64,000 bases of DNA. Origin: Haemonchus contortus (Eukaryota; Nematoda; Chromadorea; Rhabditida; Trichostrongylidae). Position 1 is the stretch's first letter, and the number at the start of each line of letters is the position of its first letter. The notes beneath the pieces are model-generated. The model did no database searches and had not been told where the DNA came from. It worked only from the letters and a program-made list of their open reading frames with translations. Positions 26,501-35,310 of the stretch are shown in pieces. The translations under genes were made by a program, and so were the position numbers. The stretch lies in NCBI GenBank assembly GCA_000469685.2, contig LS997565.1, positions 14,629,235-14,693,234 of the forward strand, given 5' to 3'.

Positions 26501-28382
26501 GGCGATTTCAAGAGATTGCTTTTTCATAATTAGAGAAAAACGCTGTGTTCAGTTACAGCATAAAAAACTCTCGACGATGGTCACTCGATCTCGCCTAAAT
26601 TGAGACTACCCTCGCTACCAATTCGTGAAATCTTGGGATGAACGAACAAAAACTGGTAAGAGCCAAAAAATCGAGCGACATGCAAGGGAGACGAGCAGTT
26701 GAATCGATTCTGTGTAGTCGATTCGCCTCACACGGCAGTCGCGGACCAGTTGCCTCGTTGTTGCAGTATAAGCGTGCTCGATCGATATGAGGTTATTATT
26801 TTTGTCATGATTCAAGTGTTACTTCTTCTGTTCCTGCATTTCTCAATCGCCGCGATGCTTCTACTTTATTCTGCTACATTTCTTTGCGCGCGACGTCGCT
26901 CTCGCCACGAAGTGACGATTTTGGTTGGACTGTGCTACACCCGACATGCCGCCCTCGTCGAAATTGCTGCGGATCAGGGAAATGTAATAGCTGTCTAGAG
27001 TGGGCAATTTATTATATTTGAAGCATTAGTAGGCGACTGCGGTCATTGCACTTTGAAATCGTGAGATCACTCGGGGAGATTTGCTGCGTGCAGGGTACAA
27101 CCGTGGGAATGAGACGTTCTGCCTACCTGGGAGCAGCAGCTTTTATGGTTCCCTTCAGCCGACGCCTAATGATCATGTCACCCCGACTAAGAACCATAAC
27201 AACTTTTACTGTTCAGGGTGCGACTGAATAAAACTGTTTCATGGAATTAGTGCCAGATAATTCGGTTACAGAAGTTTCAGCATATCCCTCACCAAGTTCT
27301 ACAGACCAGAAACCTTGGTTGAGAACGCACCCAAGCAATCAATGTAGTTGCAGTCGATAAGCAAAAGAGAAGGTAAGCAAAGAAGTAAAACAGGGAAGTG
27401 GCAAAAACCTAGAATTCATTTATTTATGAAGGAACCCGCGGTGTACGCCCTCCCGCACGCTTCAATCGTTCATTCCTAGCGCCGCAAGACAACTAGACAA
27501 GAGTCGACGTGGAGTGTGAGTCAGCGCGATCTACGGTTAGTCACTCACCCATCAAGAGTCGCTCAACTTAAAAATTGCTTCTATAAGCGGCTTTGAAGTG
27601 GTAATTGAAGCCCTTGAATGACATGCCGTACCCGCCGCATATTTCGGATTTTCAGCGAAGATTTGATGGGAGGGCATGGTACAGTTCTAATGAACGCGAT
27701 CGACATCGCGCGACAGCTAACAAAGATTTGCCGCGTGCTCGCTTGAGTCATCGCGTGTTCTGTTCGAGCCTAGTGGGGGCGTGCTTCGTACGGGGGGCGC
27801 GTCCGTCGAGAAGTGGTCACGCCGCTAGTGGATGACAGCAATCCATCTCGTACCCACACTATTTCAGTGATCATTTCATTAGAAAATTTATGAAATTTGA
27901 GGCAAAACTTAAATTTTCACTGTTGCAAATAAAAGTCACAAAACGCTAAAAGGCTTCAAGGCTCGGCCAAAGGCGATAAAAGTCATGCTAAATGGTGATA
28001 AAAATCAGCTTAGATGATATTTTTCAAAAAAGTAAGAGAAGTAGGCTGAGAAAAAAAACCTGCCATTTTCTCTACAAGTTTTCCACCGACAGGTCCGCAC
28101 CCCTTTCTATTTTTTGGTTCGTTTTTATCGGGTGCTTACAATTTAATTTCATAAGGATAATGTAATTTTGAATGCTTAGAAGGTCTAATATGCCTAAAGC
28201 TCAGCAATAAGCAATAAGGACAGAATTTGAAAGCATTGAGAAGCACTTTTTCTAAAAAAAAACTTACAAGAACCGAAAAGATCAATGCGCACCTTAAGCA
28301 CTCGGGTGGTGCCATCAGGCTTGAAAACACAAACATCCGTGAACGTACCACCACGATCGATGGCAAAACCGAAACCCGTCAT
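14549..28382 (-). CDS. OPLAH: 5-oxoprolinase (ATP-hydrolysing), complete, 34 exons
   Basis: The product hydrolyses 5-oxo-L-proline to L-glutamate using ATP, in the cytosolic gamma-glutamyl (glutathione) cycle. Exons in order: 28382-28293, 26417-26306, 23982-23816, 23337-23230, 22980-22874, 22794-22679, 21946-21814, 21730-21604, 21331-21257, 21010-20889, 20723-20625, 20557-20458, 20404-20339, 19345-19258, 19165-19052, 18976-18813, 18747-18644, 18578-18473, 18410-18319, 18269-18206, 18075-17974, 17662-17581, 17510-17377, 17290-17174, 17104-17008, 16937-16867, 16337-16224, 16158-16051, 15928-15773, 15456-15327, 15220-15064, 14975-14841, 14787-14667, 14599-14549. They sum to 3729 nt (1242 residues; the human enzyme has about 1288). 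The N-terminal hydantoinase-A half has [11 protein letters not shown] (residues 7-17), [17 protein letters not shown] and [11 protein letters not shown] (about 310-320). The hydantoinase-B half starts near residue 719 ([19 protein letters not shown]) and has [18 protein letters not shown] and the C-terminal TPGGGGYG. No stop or frameshift was found. The intron after the exon ending at 15773 is GC-AG. The least certain junctions are the donor at 18206 and the acceptor at 18747. Introns hold a SINE (22012-22311) and a DNA transposon (24074-25536). Confidence 0.97.
15457..15772 (-). other. GC-AG intron in OPLAH
   Basis: The upstream exon ends ...CCC ATA ACT and the intron opens GCAAGT, the optimal consensus for GC donors. 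The next exon starts ATT TCG ATT CCC GAG. This gives NPIT-ISIPEG, which aligns without gap to the family's PVRVVIPRG. The GT three bases further in would leave phase 1, which the only acceptor cannot continue. Confidence 0.85.
16521..16628. mobile_element. Small inverted-repeat element, degenerate copy
   Basis: TATGGGCAAAACTT on the left and AGTTTTGTCTATAACTCGCC plus AACCTCGTGAG on the right are imperfect inverse complements. They match the better-preserved copy at 51864-51988. The interior has a reversed B-box-like stretch (GGCTCAAACCCG). It lies in an OPLAH intron. Confidence 0.5.
18113..18128. repeat. 16-bp perfect palindrome in an OPLAH intron
   Basis: ATGCCCTTAAGGGCAT is self-complementary with no loop. 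It lies in the intron between the exons ending at 18206 and starting at 18075. I have no functional interpretation. Confidence 0.8.
22012..22311 (+). repeat. Full-length tRNA-derived SINE with 12-bp target duplication
   Basis: This is the best copy of the family. The head GGAGGTGGTGTAGTGG carries an A box (TGGTGTAGTGG), followed by a perfect B box (GGTTCGAATCC), a unique body and a tail of short TTTATCC repeats. The direct repeat TAATACAGTCAT flanks it at 22000-22011 and 22312-22323, the signature of retroposition. It lies in the OPLAH intron between the exons ending at 22679 and starting at 21946, antisense to the gene. A LINE partner must supply the enzymes; none is visible here. Confidence 0.93.
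23490..23552. repeat. Two-copy tandem repeat of about 32 bp
   Basis: Two adjacent units both read ATTGCAAGA-AGAC-ACGACATATAATATGA and differ at two positions. They lie in an OPLAH intron. Confidence 0.85.
24265..24335 (+). other. tRNA-like module in left inverted repeat, copy 1
   Basis: CTTGGTGTAGGGGTAAGCG resembles a tRNA D-arm with A box, and AGGGTTCGGGTTT lies where the B box would be. Pairing of an acceptor stem is not evident, so this is a tRNA-derived relic and not a functional tRNA gene. Confidence 0.55.
24509..24864 (+). pseudogene. Frame-shifted internal ORF of transposon copy 1
   Basis: This is homologous to the intact frame at 30235-30639 in copy 2. The start ([14 protein letters not shown]) is in one frame and the rest ([12 protein letters not shown] onward to YVYTRDPF) in another. 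Compared with copy 2, one G is missing near 24559 (GGTGCTAGCAG here, GGTGCGTAGCAG there). I recognise no domain; whether it was ever a protein is inference. Confidence 0.55.
25276..25348 (-). other. tRNA-like module in right inverted repeat, copy 1
   Basis: Inverse complement of the module at 24265-24335, with the D-arm-like TTGGTGTAGAGGTAAGCG read on the minus strand. Confidence 0.55.
26418..28292 (-). other. First intron of OPLAH
   Basis: This 1.9-kb intron follows the 30-codon first exon. Open frames at 26699-26998 and 27605-27835 lack splice context that would join OPLAH in frame. GC-rich patches occur near 26880-26960 and 27720-27830. I see no named repeat. Confidence 0.6.
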
Positions 28383-29613
28383 TCCTGGAGGTTACTGGGA
28401 GGGTTAGTACGTGAGTAGATAGAAGTGGGAATGGTCAGCAGACGGCAGTGGAGGGTCAACGCGATACGTGGCTGCCACTCGTGGCCAACGTCAGCGATCA
28501 ATAGAGTAGGGAACGGAAATGATATCTCGGCAGATAGACCGAAGGCCATGTCGTCTTACTGCCCGAGTGGTTACTCAGAGCATGTGAATATTTTCTAACC
28601 ATTTGCCTGGATGTTTACTTGTTTATCTTTGACGTTTTTGTTTTTTTTTTAAGTTCAGAACTGTTTCCTAATTCGTTTTTCTCTAGCATTTCCTCAATGA
28701 ATATTTATCATTGTCGTTGAGTAAGTCATTCACTGGTTAGGAGGGATCCCATAAAGCCCTCACTTTGCCGATCACCCAACAATGTGTACTTAAAGGATGA
28801 CAGAGCAGCCGTCTAAGGGACGGGCATGATTCAGCTGGCACAAAGCCAAACATCGAAAGGTGGCGCAGGAAACAGGCGTGGAGGGAGTTCGTAAAAATGA
28901 AACCAGGAGGGGTTCACCTCTTTTGTCTAACACAAGGCACTAGAGCGCAGAAAACGAGGGGTAACCACACCTGCAAGCCTTAATAGGTTCGGAAACGCTT
29001 TTCTGTTAGTATAATCAGGTATTTTTTGGAGGGGAGAAGCGCCGGGGTGGGTGAGATGGTCGCCTCGTGCAGAAAGGCGGCATGGGTAAAAGCTGAACAT
29101 TCGATTGACCGCCGATTCAATTCTTTTCAAAGGTTTAATTTTCTTCCTGTAAAATTTCAAAGGCGTACTAATTCTGCTCAGAGAGTATCGCCCGCAAAGG
29201 CGGATACCCCTCTTCTCTACGTTCTAGCTCCTAGTGCCAGGGAAGAGGGGTATACTTGTTCACATCTACTCTATACTCTTATACTCTTATACTCTACTCT
29301 GGTACTCTTATACTTGTTCACAGGGAAGTGCTCCAGGTTGTATGGTTGGTGAGCTGCAAAAAGAGGCTCTGTCGCCTTAGCCACAAAGTGCTCTTTTGTC
29401 TGGTGAGAGAGTGCAGTGCAGTGCAGGCAAGAGCAGAAAATAGCTACAGATTGTGCACGAAGTTCAAAACAGGTGCATGTGGCTCACTAGCTCACCTCGT
29501 CAGAGTCCGAGGTTGTCGCACTTTTCGCTCTACACAGCTCGGCTGTATGCTCCCTCCCGAATCCCTTGTCTTTCGAGGGAAGCACTTAGGAACAATAGGA
29601 GTATGAGTACTTA
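28383..29613. other. OPLAH 5' flank
   Basis: Directly upstream of the ATG, on the minus strand, lies CTAACCCTCCC-AGTAACCTCCAG followed by GA and the start codon. This is a branch-point-like CTAAC plus acceptor, as expected for spliced-leader addition or a 5'-UTR intron. No TATA box is obvious. A short repeat with TACTC(T/TT)A units lies at 29266-29315. Nothing else is recognisable up to the transposon at 29614. Confidence 0.5.
29266..29315. repeat. Short tandem repeat, ACTCTTAT-type units
   Basis: Repeated ATACTCTTATACTCTTATAC units, with variants ending near TACTTGTTCACAG. The TATACTTGTTCACA motif appears on both sides of the array. Confidence 0.75.
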
Positions 29614-29801
29614 CCAGGGAAGGATCCCAACTCGAAGTGGCCATTTGTAGTAAGACCTATACTGCTACACGTGTTTTTAGGCGCTGAGTTCAAATCCGCT
29701 TTCCAAATCTGCCAAGCGATTCTCTGAACGGAGCTATGAGGGTTGTTTTAGGTGACATTACATGGGAAAATTTAAATTACATGGAAGCAGCTCCATTCTC
29801 A

Positions 29802-29875
29802 ACGGTGGCTTGGTGTAGTGGTAAGCGTGACGCCTCATGTGCGAGAGGCGAAGGTTCGGATTTTGTGGGGGACCG
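29802..29875 (+). other. tRNA-like module in left inverted repeat, copy 2
   Basis: Better preserved than in copy 1. TTGGTGTAGTGGTAAGCG forms a D-arm and A box, CGCCTC and GAGGCG pair as an anticodon-like stem, and AAGGTTCGGATTT is a B-box-like stretch. The acceptor stem is not closed, so function as tRNA is unlikely. Confidence 0.6.
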
Positions 29876-30234
29876 AGTTTTTGCATTATGTAGAATTTTT
29901 CCTCCAGGACTAGGAAATACTCTCATGGTGATTTCATCACGTTTTATGACCTTTTAAGGCTTTTGCCGATATTTATCCACTTAAAGTGCTACTTCAGTTT
30001 TACTCGCATGCCCATGCACTCTATGTTCACAGCAGTATTCACAGTAGGGTAACTTTTGCCACTTTATGAACAAATGTGATACTCTAGCACGATTGCTTGA
30101 AACAGAGAAACCTTTCACAATGGGAGAAACGGATGAAAAAGAACTCGTCACAGCCCATTGCTTTACGCTCACTAACCCCAAATCAGAAGGAAGACAGAAT
30201 TGTGTAAATGTCCCAAAATCACCCGGATGAGTGC

Positions 30235-30639
30235 TTAAGTAGCCGTATGCCATGAATAAAAGAGAAATTTTCTAAATCTAACCGCCCAGAACTGAAAATG
30301 GACAGGCGATAGTAAGCGAAGAATGGGGTCTCGTGTGTACACGTAAAAGTTGAGGTCATGAGCTACTACATATGAGATGGTGCGTTTAACCGTATTTCTA
30401 GAAGGAAATAAGAAGTTAGCTTCTACAGGCTGTATCAGCCTCGTGGTAGCCTCGAGCAGGATGCCATTCCCTTCACCTGCTTTTGTGGAGGTAAAACGCA
30501 CTGAATAGCTTTCTGGTCTTTGAATGATGTCCACGAGTCCACTACCAACAATGCCGGTGTAGGTGAGTCCGGGTCTGCTACGCACCATCACACCTAACCT
30601 AGTATCAACACCCACTCTAGCAACATCATTGCTCCTCAT
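30235..30639 (-). CDS. Internal ORF of transposon copy 2, unknown function
   Basis: This is an open frame of 134 codons inside the element, shared (with a frameshift) by copy 1. The stretch from VARVGVDTRLGVMV through [20 protein letters not shown] to DLNFYVYTRDPI reads like genuine protein sequence. It has mixed polar and hydrophobic composition, no transmembrane run and no DDE motif. It is too short to be a transposase. It may be a fragment of the lost autonomous element's second protein or a captured host exon; I cannot decide between these. Confidence 0.4.
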   Translation of the reverse strand: MRSNDVARVGVDTRLGVMVRSRPGLTYTGIVGSGLVDIIQRPESYSVRFTSTKAGEGNGILLEATTRLIQPVEANFLFPSRNTVKRTISYVVAHDLNFYVYTRDPILRLLSPVHFQFWAVRFRKFLFYSWHTAT

Positions 30640-30810
30640 ATGCGTTTTACTCGCCCGAATCTCCCATTTCGCGCAATTTCCCGTTCGGTAACAGATAGGT
30701 AGGTAGGAGAAGGTATCAGCAAAGCATTAAAAGGTCATAAAAAGTGATAAAATCACCATGAGAGTATTTCCTAGTCCTGAAAAGAAAAATTCTACATAAT
30801 GCAAAAACTC

Positions 30811-30885
30811 GGTCCCCCACAAAATCCGAACCTTCGCCTCTCGCACATGAGGCGTCACGCTTACCACTACACCAAGCCACCGTTG
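30811..30885 (-). other. tRNA-like module in right inverted repeat, copy 2
   Basis: Inverse complement of 29802-29875. The CGCCTC/GAGGCG stem and the D-arm-like TTGGTGTAGTGGTAAGCG are intact on the minus strand. Confidence 0.6.
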
Positions 30886-31278
30886 AGAATGGAGCTGCTT
30901 CCATGTAATTTAAGTTCTCTCATTAATGTCACCTAAAACAACCCTCATAACTCCGTTCAGAGAATCGCTTGGCAGATTTGGAAAGCGGATTTGAGCTCAG
31001 CGCCCAAAAACACGTCTAGCGGGATAGGTCTTATTTCAAATGGCCACTTCGAGTTGGGATCCTTCCCTGGTTAGAAACCGACTAAAGGACTTATGTTCAG
31101 GTCGGCACAAGCAGTTTCGTAATTTGAAACATTGACTAGTACAGCTCAAAAATGAAATGTTCATTGGTGTGAACTCATGGCTTTGGGTTCTGTACTACAT
31201 GAAATCTCCAAAGAACGAAAGCTACGATACAGAAGAATTGAATGACGTTAGGGATTAGATACATTGTTTTTCCATAAA

Positions 31279-31603
31279 AGGTGGGGTGGTGCCAAGTAGC
31301 GCACTATCAAAAGCATGTCCGTTGATCGAATCCCGGACTGATTCTTAGGCAGTCTGGGATTCGATCATCGTACAGCACATTCACTTAATCAATCCAGGAA
31401 CTTGATCCCTCAATATCGGTTAATTAGTACTGACTAGTCTGAAAAGATAAAAGCACTCACTTGTACAGCAACTAGTCACCTTATGTCATTGTCTAGGCGA
31501 CGTGCGCATTCAAATGACACCACGATTCAGAGCGAAAGCTGAACGTGTGAGCAAACGTTATTGATCGAAGCCAGAAAATTTAATTCTCTAGCTCTATCCT
31601 TTA
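31279..31603 (+). repeat. SINE copy with inverted B-box duplication
   Basis: The head GGTGGGGTGGTGCCAAGTAG and the body (AAAAGCACTCACTTGTACAG, CACGATTCAGAG, CTATCCTTTA tail) place it in the SINE family. Unusually, the B-box region at 31324-31340 is followed by its inverse complement at 31350-31366 (16 of 17 bases pair, 9-nt loop), which is extra relative to other copies. Confidence 0.8.
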
Positions 31604-32107
31604 CCCCGTCAAAGTTGGGCATATGGTACGAAACTGGTTGCCGGTCGAACCCTAGGATTTCAGAGCATACGAATTGCTAGCTTAGCAGGGTGTATATATA
31701 ACAGATTCACTACGTTTGAGATAATTCACAGTCTCTTAAACTGCCATAGAAACAGATTTAGCCAAATGTCATCTCGCGGCTGGAGACACTACCATACGCC
31801 TCTACAGGTCCTGGAATTGACTCTTGCCCAGACCAGTCTATTCCTCCTTCATTTGTTCACCGAATCCTTTATGAGGCATCTGGAAGATGTAACTCTTTTC
31901 TTGTTATTGTCGAGTTAGTTTGAACCTCCATTGGATCCTCTATACTGAGTAACACTCTTATCTCTCTCATTGTTGTAAAAGGCCCTCATTTGAAGCGTTG
32001 TGCTTATATGCGACATGAAACCTCATTAATAGCTCTCCTCGTTAATTGAATTCTATCTGGTAGGAAGCCTTGTGCACTGCTTTTCTAAGAATATATAGAC
32101 TAGAGAG
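31604..32107. other. Intergenic stretch, nothing recognised
   Basis: AT-rich spacer between two oppositely oriented SINE copies. I see no exon or repeat in it. Confidence 0.5.
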
Positions 32108-32390
32108 ATTTTTGACGTTTATCGATCCCGTTTCTAGAATGATTCCTGCGTACGACTTCCATGCAGAATCGTAGTGAAACTTTGAATACGCAGGTTGGTC
32201 TATACAATGACTTTCGATTGCCAGCTGATGAAAAGTCAGTGCTTCTACACCCACAGGGGAGTTTGGTACTGATTAACCGACCGAGGAGTAATGAATGGTT
32301 CGGATAGCTTAGGTGGATATCGATCTAGGAATCGAACTCGTGACCATGCGTGTGTGATAGTGGGCCACTTGCCACTCAACCATCTCGTCT
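32108..32390 (-). repeat. SINE copy, minus strand, nearly full length
   Basis: The body blocks are on the left (GACTTCCATGCAGAATCGTAG) and the head on the right: GGAATCGAAC is the reversed B box, and CACTTGCCACTCAACCATCTC corresponds to the A-box end. Confidence 0.8.
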
Positions 32391-33727
32391 CAATGCAACA
32401 AATCATCCTCTGATCCCTGACTTGCCGCGAGTTTCCATGCTCAAAGCATGATCGTTAGTCAAACGCCATTAAACGATAGCAGATGGAAAATACCTGAGGA
32501 TTACGTAACTGGCATTAACTTTTTGGAATACGCCTCGCCCTCGAAATCAAGATCAATTAGTTTTTCCCATATCCAAGCTAGGCTTATTATTATTGGGTGC
32601 CCACAATCAGAGCCCAAAGTTCCACTTATGTTTCGATTCCGAGAAATTTCTCAGCAATTCACGATGCGTGTGGTCACTTTGTTAAAGCCCGTGTTATATC
32701 GGTTCAGTTATGCTTTCTCCTTATTCTCTCGACTTTGCTGTGTTTTTGGCAATGCCTCTTGGTTTGGGTCCTATTTTGGTTCCTTGTTTGTCGCTCTTTT
32801 CTGCGTGTTAGTTGATTTTCGCTGGGTCCAAAAATCCCACGTCATAGCCTCAATCAAGCCACTCGAGCGTTCAATCTGCTCTGCAGTGGGTGGAATCGGA
32901 TTAGTCTGGAAATTGGAGACCAGCCATTAGGCATTTTGCAAGTAATAATTAGTTGCGGGGGCGCAAGCGTGGCTCATCCTTGGAACATCCATCAATTCTC
33001 CGTACTTTCATCATTTTTTATCTGCTCTGTGAACATTCGATGGCCTCTGCAAGCACCAACGTTCAACCATCGGCGCAACGGAAGCGATCAGGTGCAATTC
33101 CTGCCTATGATTACGGCAGCTGTTCACCCACGTCCCCTTCAGTGACGTCAACCTCCCAGTCCACCTGACATTTTTCATTTTCTCACCGCTTACTCGTCTA
33201 ACAACTAGTCCCTCCACATCATTACTCAAGTGTACATCGTTGCTTTGTATACATACATTTGCCGATTCGTGTTCGTGCAGATCTGCAAAGTGCCGACACC
33301 TTTTTTCCGAGGCCTACGTGACTCTTCAAAATAGTCTCTGATCCCCTTGGGTCTACTTCGGCACTTCGCTCAAGCTGCATCTTTCTAATGATCAGTTGCT
33401 TCTGTTCCTTGTGCTTTATATCTGCATACCTCCTAAAGAGGACAGTTTATGGGTGCCTAACCGGTAGATAGGTTATCCCATACCCGATCTACCAATAGCT
33501 GCGAGCGAATGAATTTTTCGACCTAGAAGTGGCACTTCCACTTTGAAAAATTTATTTGCTGGCAAATAATGCTAGCTACAAATTCATTATTTGCTTGACT
33601 AACTCTACGGCATTGAATTCTAGATTCCCTTGCCATGTGCCAGAACGCTGGGCTGAAGCTATCATGGCCTTTATATGTAGGATCACACCGTCCAACAGTG
33701 TTAAGGTTCTATAAGAGGGATATAGGT
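32391..33727. other. Intergenic stretch with one weak coding candidate
   Basis: Apart from the small frame at 33040-33168, I see no supported gene. The 160-codon frame at 32448-32930 is F/S/L-rich and unconvincing. Confidence 0.5.
33040..33168 (+). CDS. Possible small protein or single exon, 42 residues
   Basis: An ATG opens a hydrophilic, S/T/P-rich frame (MASASTNVQPSAQRKRSGA, then IPAYDYGSCSPTSPSV) that ends at TGA. The composition differs from the surrounding F/L-rich chance frames, which is why I list it. It could be the first exon of an unseen gene, but no good GT donor lies in frame, or simply chance. No family is recognised. Confidence 0.2.
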   Translation: MASASTNVQPSAQRKRSGAIPAYDYGSCSPTSPSVTSTSQST

Positions 33728-33945
33728 TTATGGGATGCACCTCGCACTTCCAATTTGAGTTGCAGTGGCGTCTTGAATGCGCATTTGGCCTATAGAATGA
33801 CTTGCAGACGGGCCGACGCCTCGGTCAGTGTTTTTATCCTCCCAGACGAGTCTGATACCAATTAACCGGCCCGGAGGGATGGAAGTTTTGGTTAGCCTGG
33901 GCAAATATCGACTCGGGTTTCGATTCCCATCGATATCCAAACCTT
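33728..33945 (-). repeat. SINE fragment, minus strand
   Basis: Body blocks TTGCAGTGGCGTCTTGAATG, TTATCCTCCCAGACGAGTCTG and ACCAATTAACCGGCCCGGAGG match the family. The head is only partly preserved. Confidence 0.75.
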
Positions 33946-34049
33946 GCACCTTGTAGATCATTCGTGGTGCATGCATGTGGGGTATGCGCCATCACTACCC
34001 TAACTTCCAGTAGTACTTAGGAGAAAATTCTGCTAAAGGAGAGACCCTG

Positions 34050-34125
34050 GGATATGGAAGGTTCGGTTGGCTCAGGTGTGTACCAATCAAAGATTCGATT
34101 TCCAAACCATCATGCAATGGTGCGC
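34050..34125 (-). repeat. Short SINE head-region fragment
   Basis: GGAAGGTTCGGTTGGCTCAGG and the following GATTCGATTTCC resemble the region between the body and the reversed B box in other minus-strand copies. Confidence 0.45.
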
Positions 34126-35091
34126 TCCCTGCCATTACAACTATAATATCACTTCAGTTGAAAGTCGAGGTCTTGTCCTCGTTGATGGCTTGTTCCCAAA
34201 GTACAAAAAGTGGCTGAACATGAGTAGCTTCGTGTCTCAACATGCTCGAATGTCGTCTTGGCGACCGACCAATTGTCGCGGCTGTGTCTTGTGAGTTGAC
34301 CGAAACAGTTGAGAAACTACTTGCCAGTCTTGCGGCAAAGTTCGACACAAAGGTCTATTCTTTATGCCCGCGGTTCAACGCTTGACTTCGACTCCGCCCG
34401 CTGTTCGTCGGCTGCATGGACACCGTTCGCGCTCTCTAAACCATCTCCTCCCGTGCCGATTCTTTTTTCTCCAAACTTTTCTCCCCATTCTTTCCATTCT
34501 TTGACATTACGCTCGGTTGCCGCTATATTACACAACTGTTCTGGTCTAGACTATTTGACAATTCCGCGTCACCATTAGTTGCCAAGTTTGTTCCTTTTGT
34601 AATTTTCGAATAATTTTGCCACTATGCTATCTCGATTTGCCAGTTTTATGGTTAGATGTATTATCTCAAAATAAACAGAGTTGGACGTTAACCCTAACTC
34701 ATCCACGAGGTGCCTCGTAGTGTCTGCAAATTTGTTGCTGATTTGCCCTAAAAATAAAAAACAAGCCAAGTACAATTCTGATTGGGTAGGGACCTGAAAA
34801 GGAAGTGAAAATAGGTATTTTACAAGTATTGATCAGTGCTTACGTTTTTTTTGGAGCAACATTTCCTCTCATTGATTGAAGACAAGCTTGAGGATATTCC
34901 AAAGCTCCAGTCGATGGTTTTTCTCAGGTATCCTAGAGTGTTCTTCTGAGCATGCGCAGCCGATTCAATCAATATTCATTGATTTTATAATGGAATCTCA
35001 AGATCTGTGCATGTGGCTTTTGCTCGATCGATTGCATATTCCGAATATCCACATCGGAATCCAAAGTTTGAAGGAGAATGTGCTTCTCGGC
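34126..35091. other. Intergenic stretch, nothing recognised
   Basis: Open frames of 60-90 codons on both strands overlap each other and have no splice context. I see no named repeat. Confidence 0.45.
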
Positions 35092-35310
35092 GTAGATCGA
35101 TCCCGTTTTTGTGATTCGCCCTGCATTCGACTTCCGTTCAGAATCGCAATGACGTCTTGCAAGCTTACCCGGTTCATACACTGATTTGTTATGACCAGTC
35201 GATGTACAAGTCGCTGTTCTCAACCTTACAGTCGACCGTTAGGCATGGAAGGGCTGGTGACATATCGATTCGCGATTCGATCCTTGGACCATGCATGTGA
35301 TAAGGGCGCC
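35092..35310 (-). repeat. SINE fragment, diverged, minus strand
   Basis: CATTCGACTTCCGTTCAGAATC, CAGTCGATGTACAAGTCG and the reversed B-box-like GCGATTCGATCC mark a diverged family member. Confidence 0.7.

Larger units (their letters stand above)
29614..31070 (-). mobile_element. DNA transposon with long terminal inverted repeats, copy 2
   Basis: This 1457-bp element has the same termini (CCAGGGAAGGATCCCAACT and its inverse complement) and the same TTA flanks (29611-29613 and 31071-31073) as copy 1. Comparing interiors shows it lies in the opposite orientation to copy 1. It carries an uninterrupted 134-codon internal frame. It lies about 1.2 kb upstream of the OPLAH start. The two copies differ at scattered sites, so they are not a recent duplication of one locus. 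Confidence 0.88.

Noticed and set aside
29802..29875. Functional tRNA gene in the transposon arm
   Set aside because: D-arm and anticodon-like stem pair, but the acceptor and T stems do not close properly; called a tRNA-like module only.
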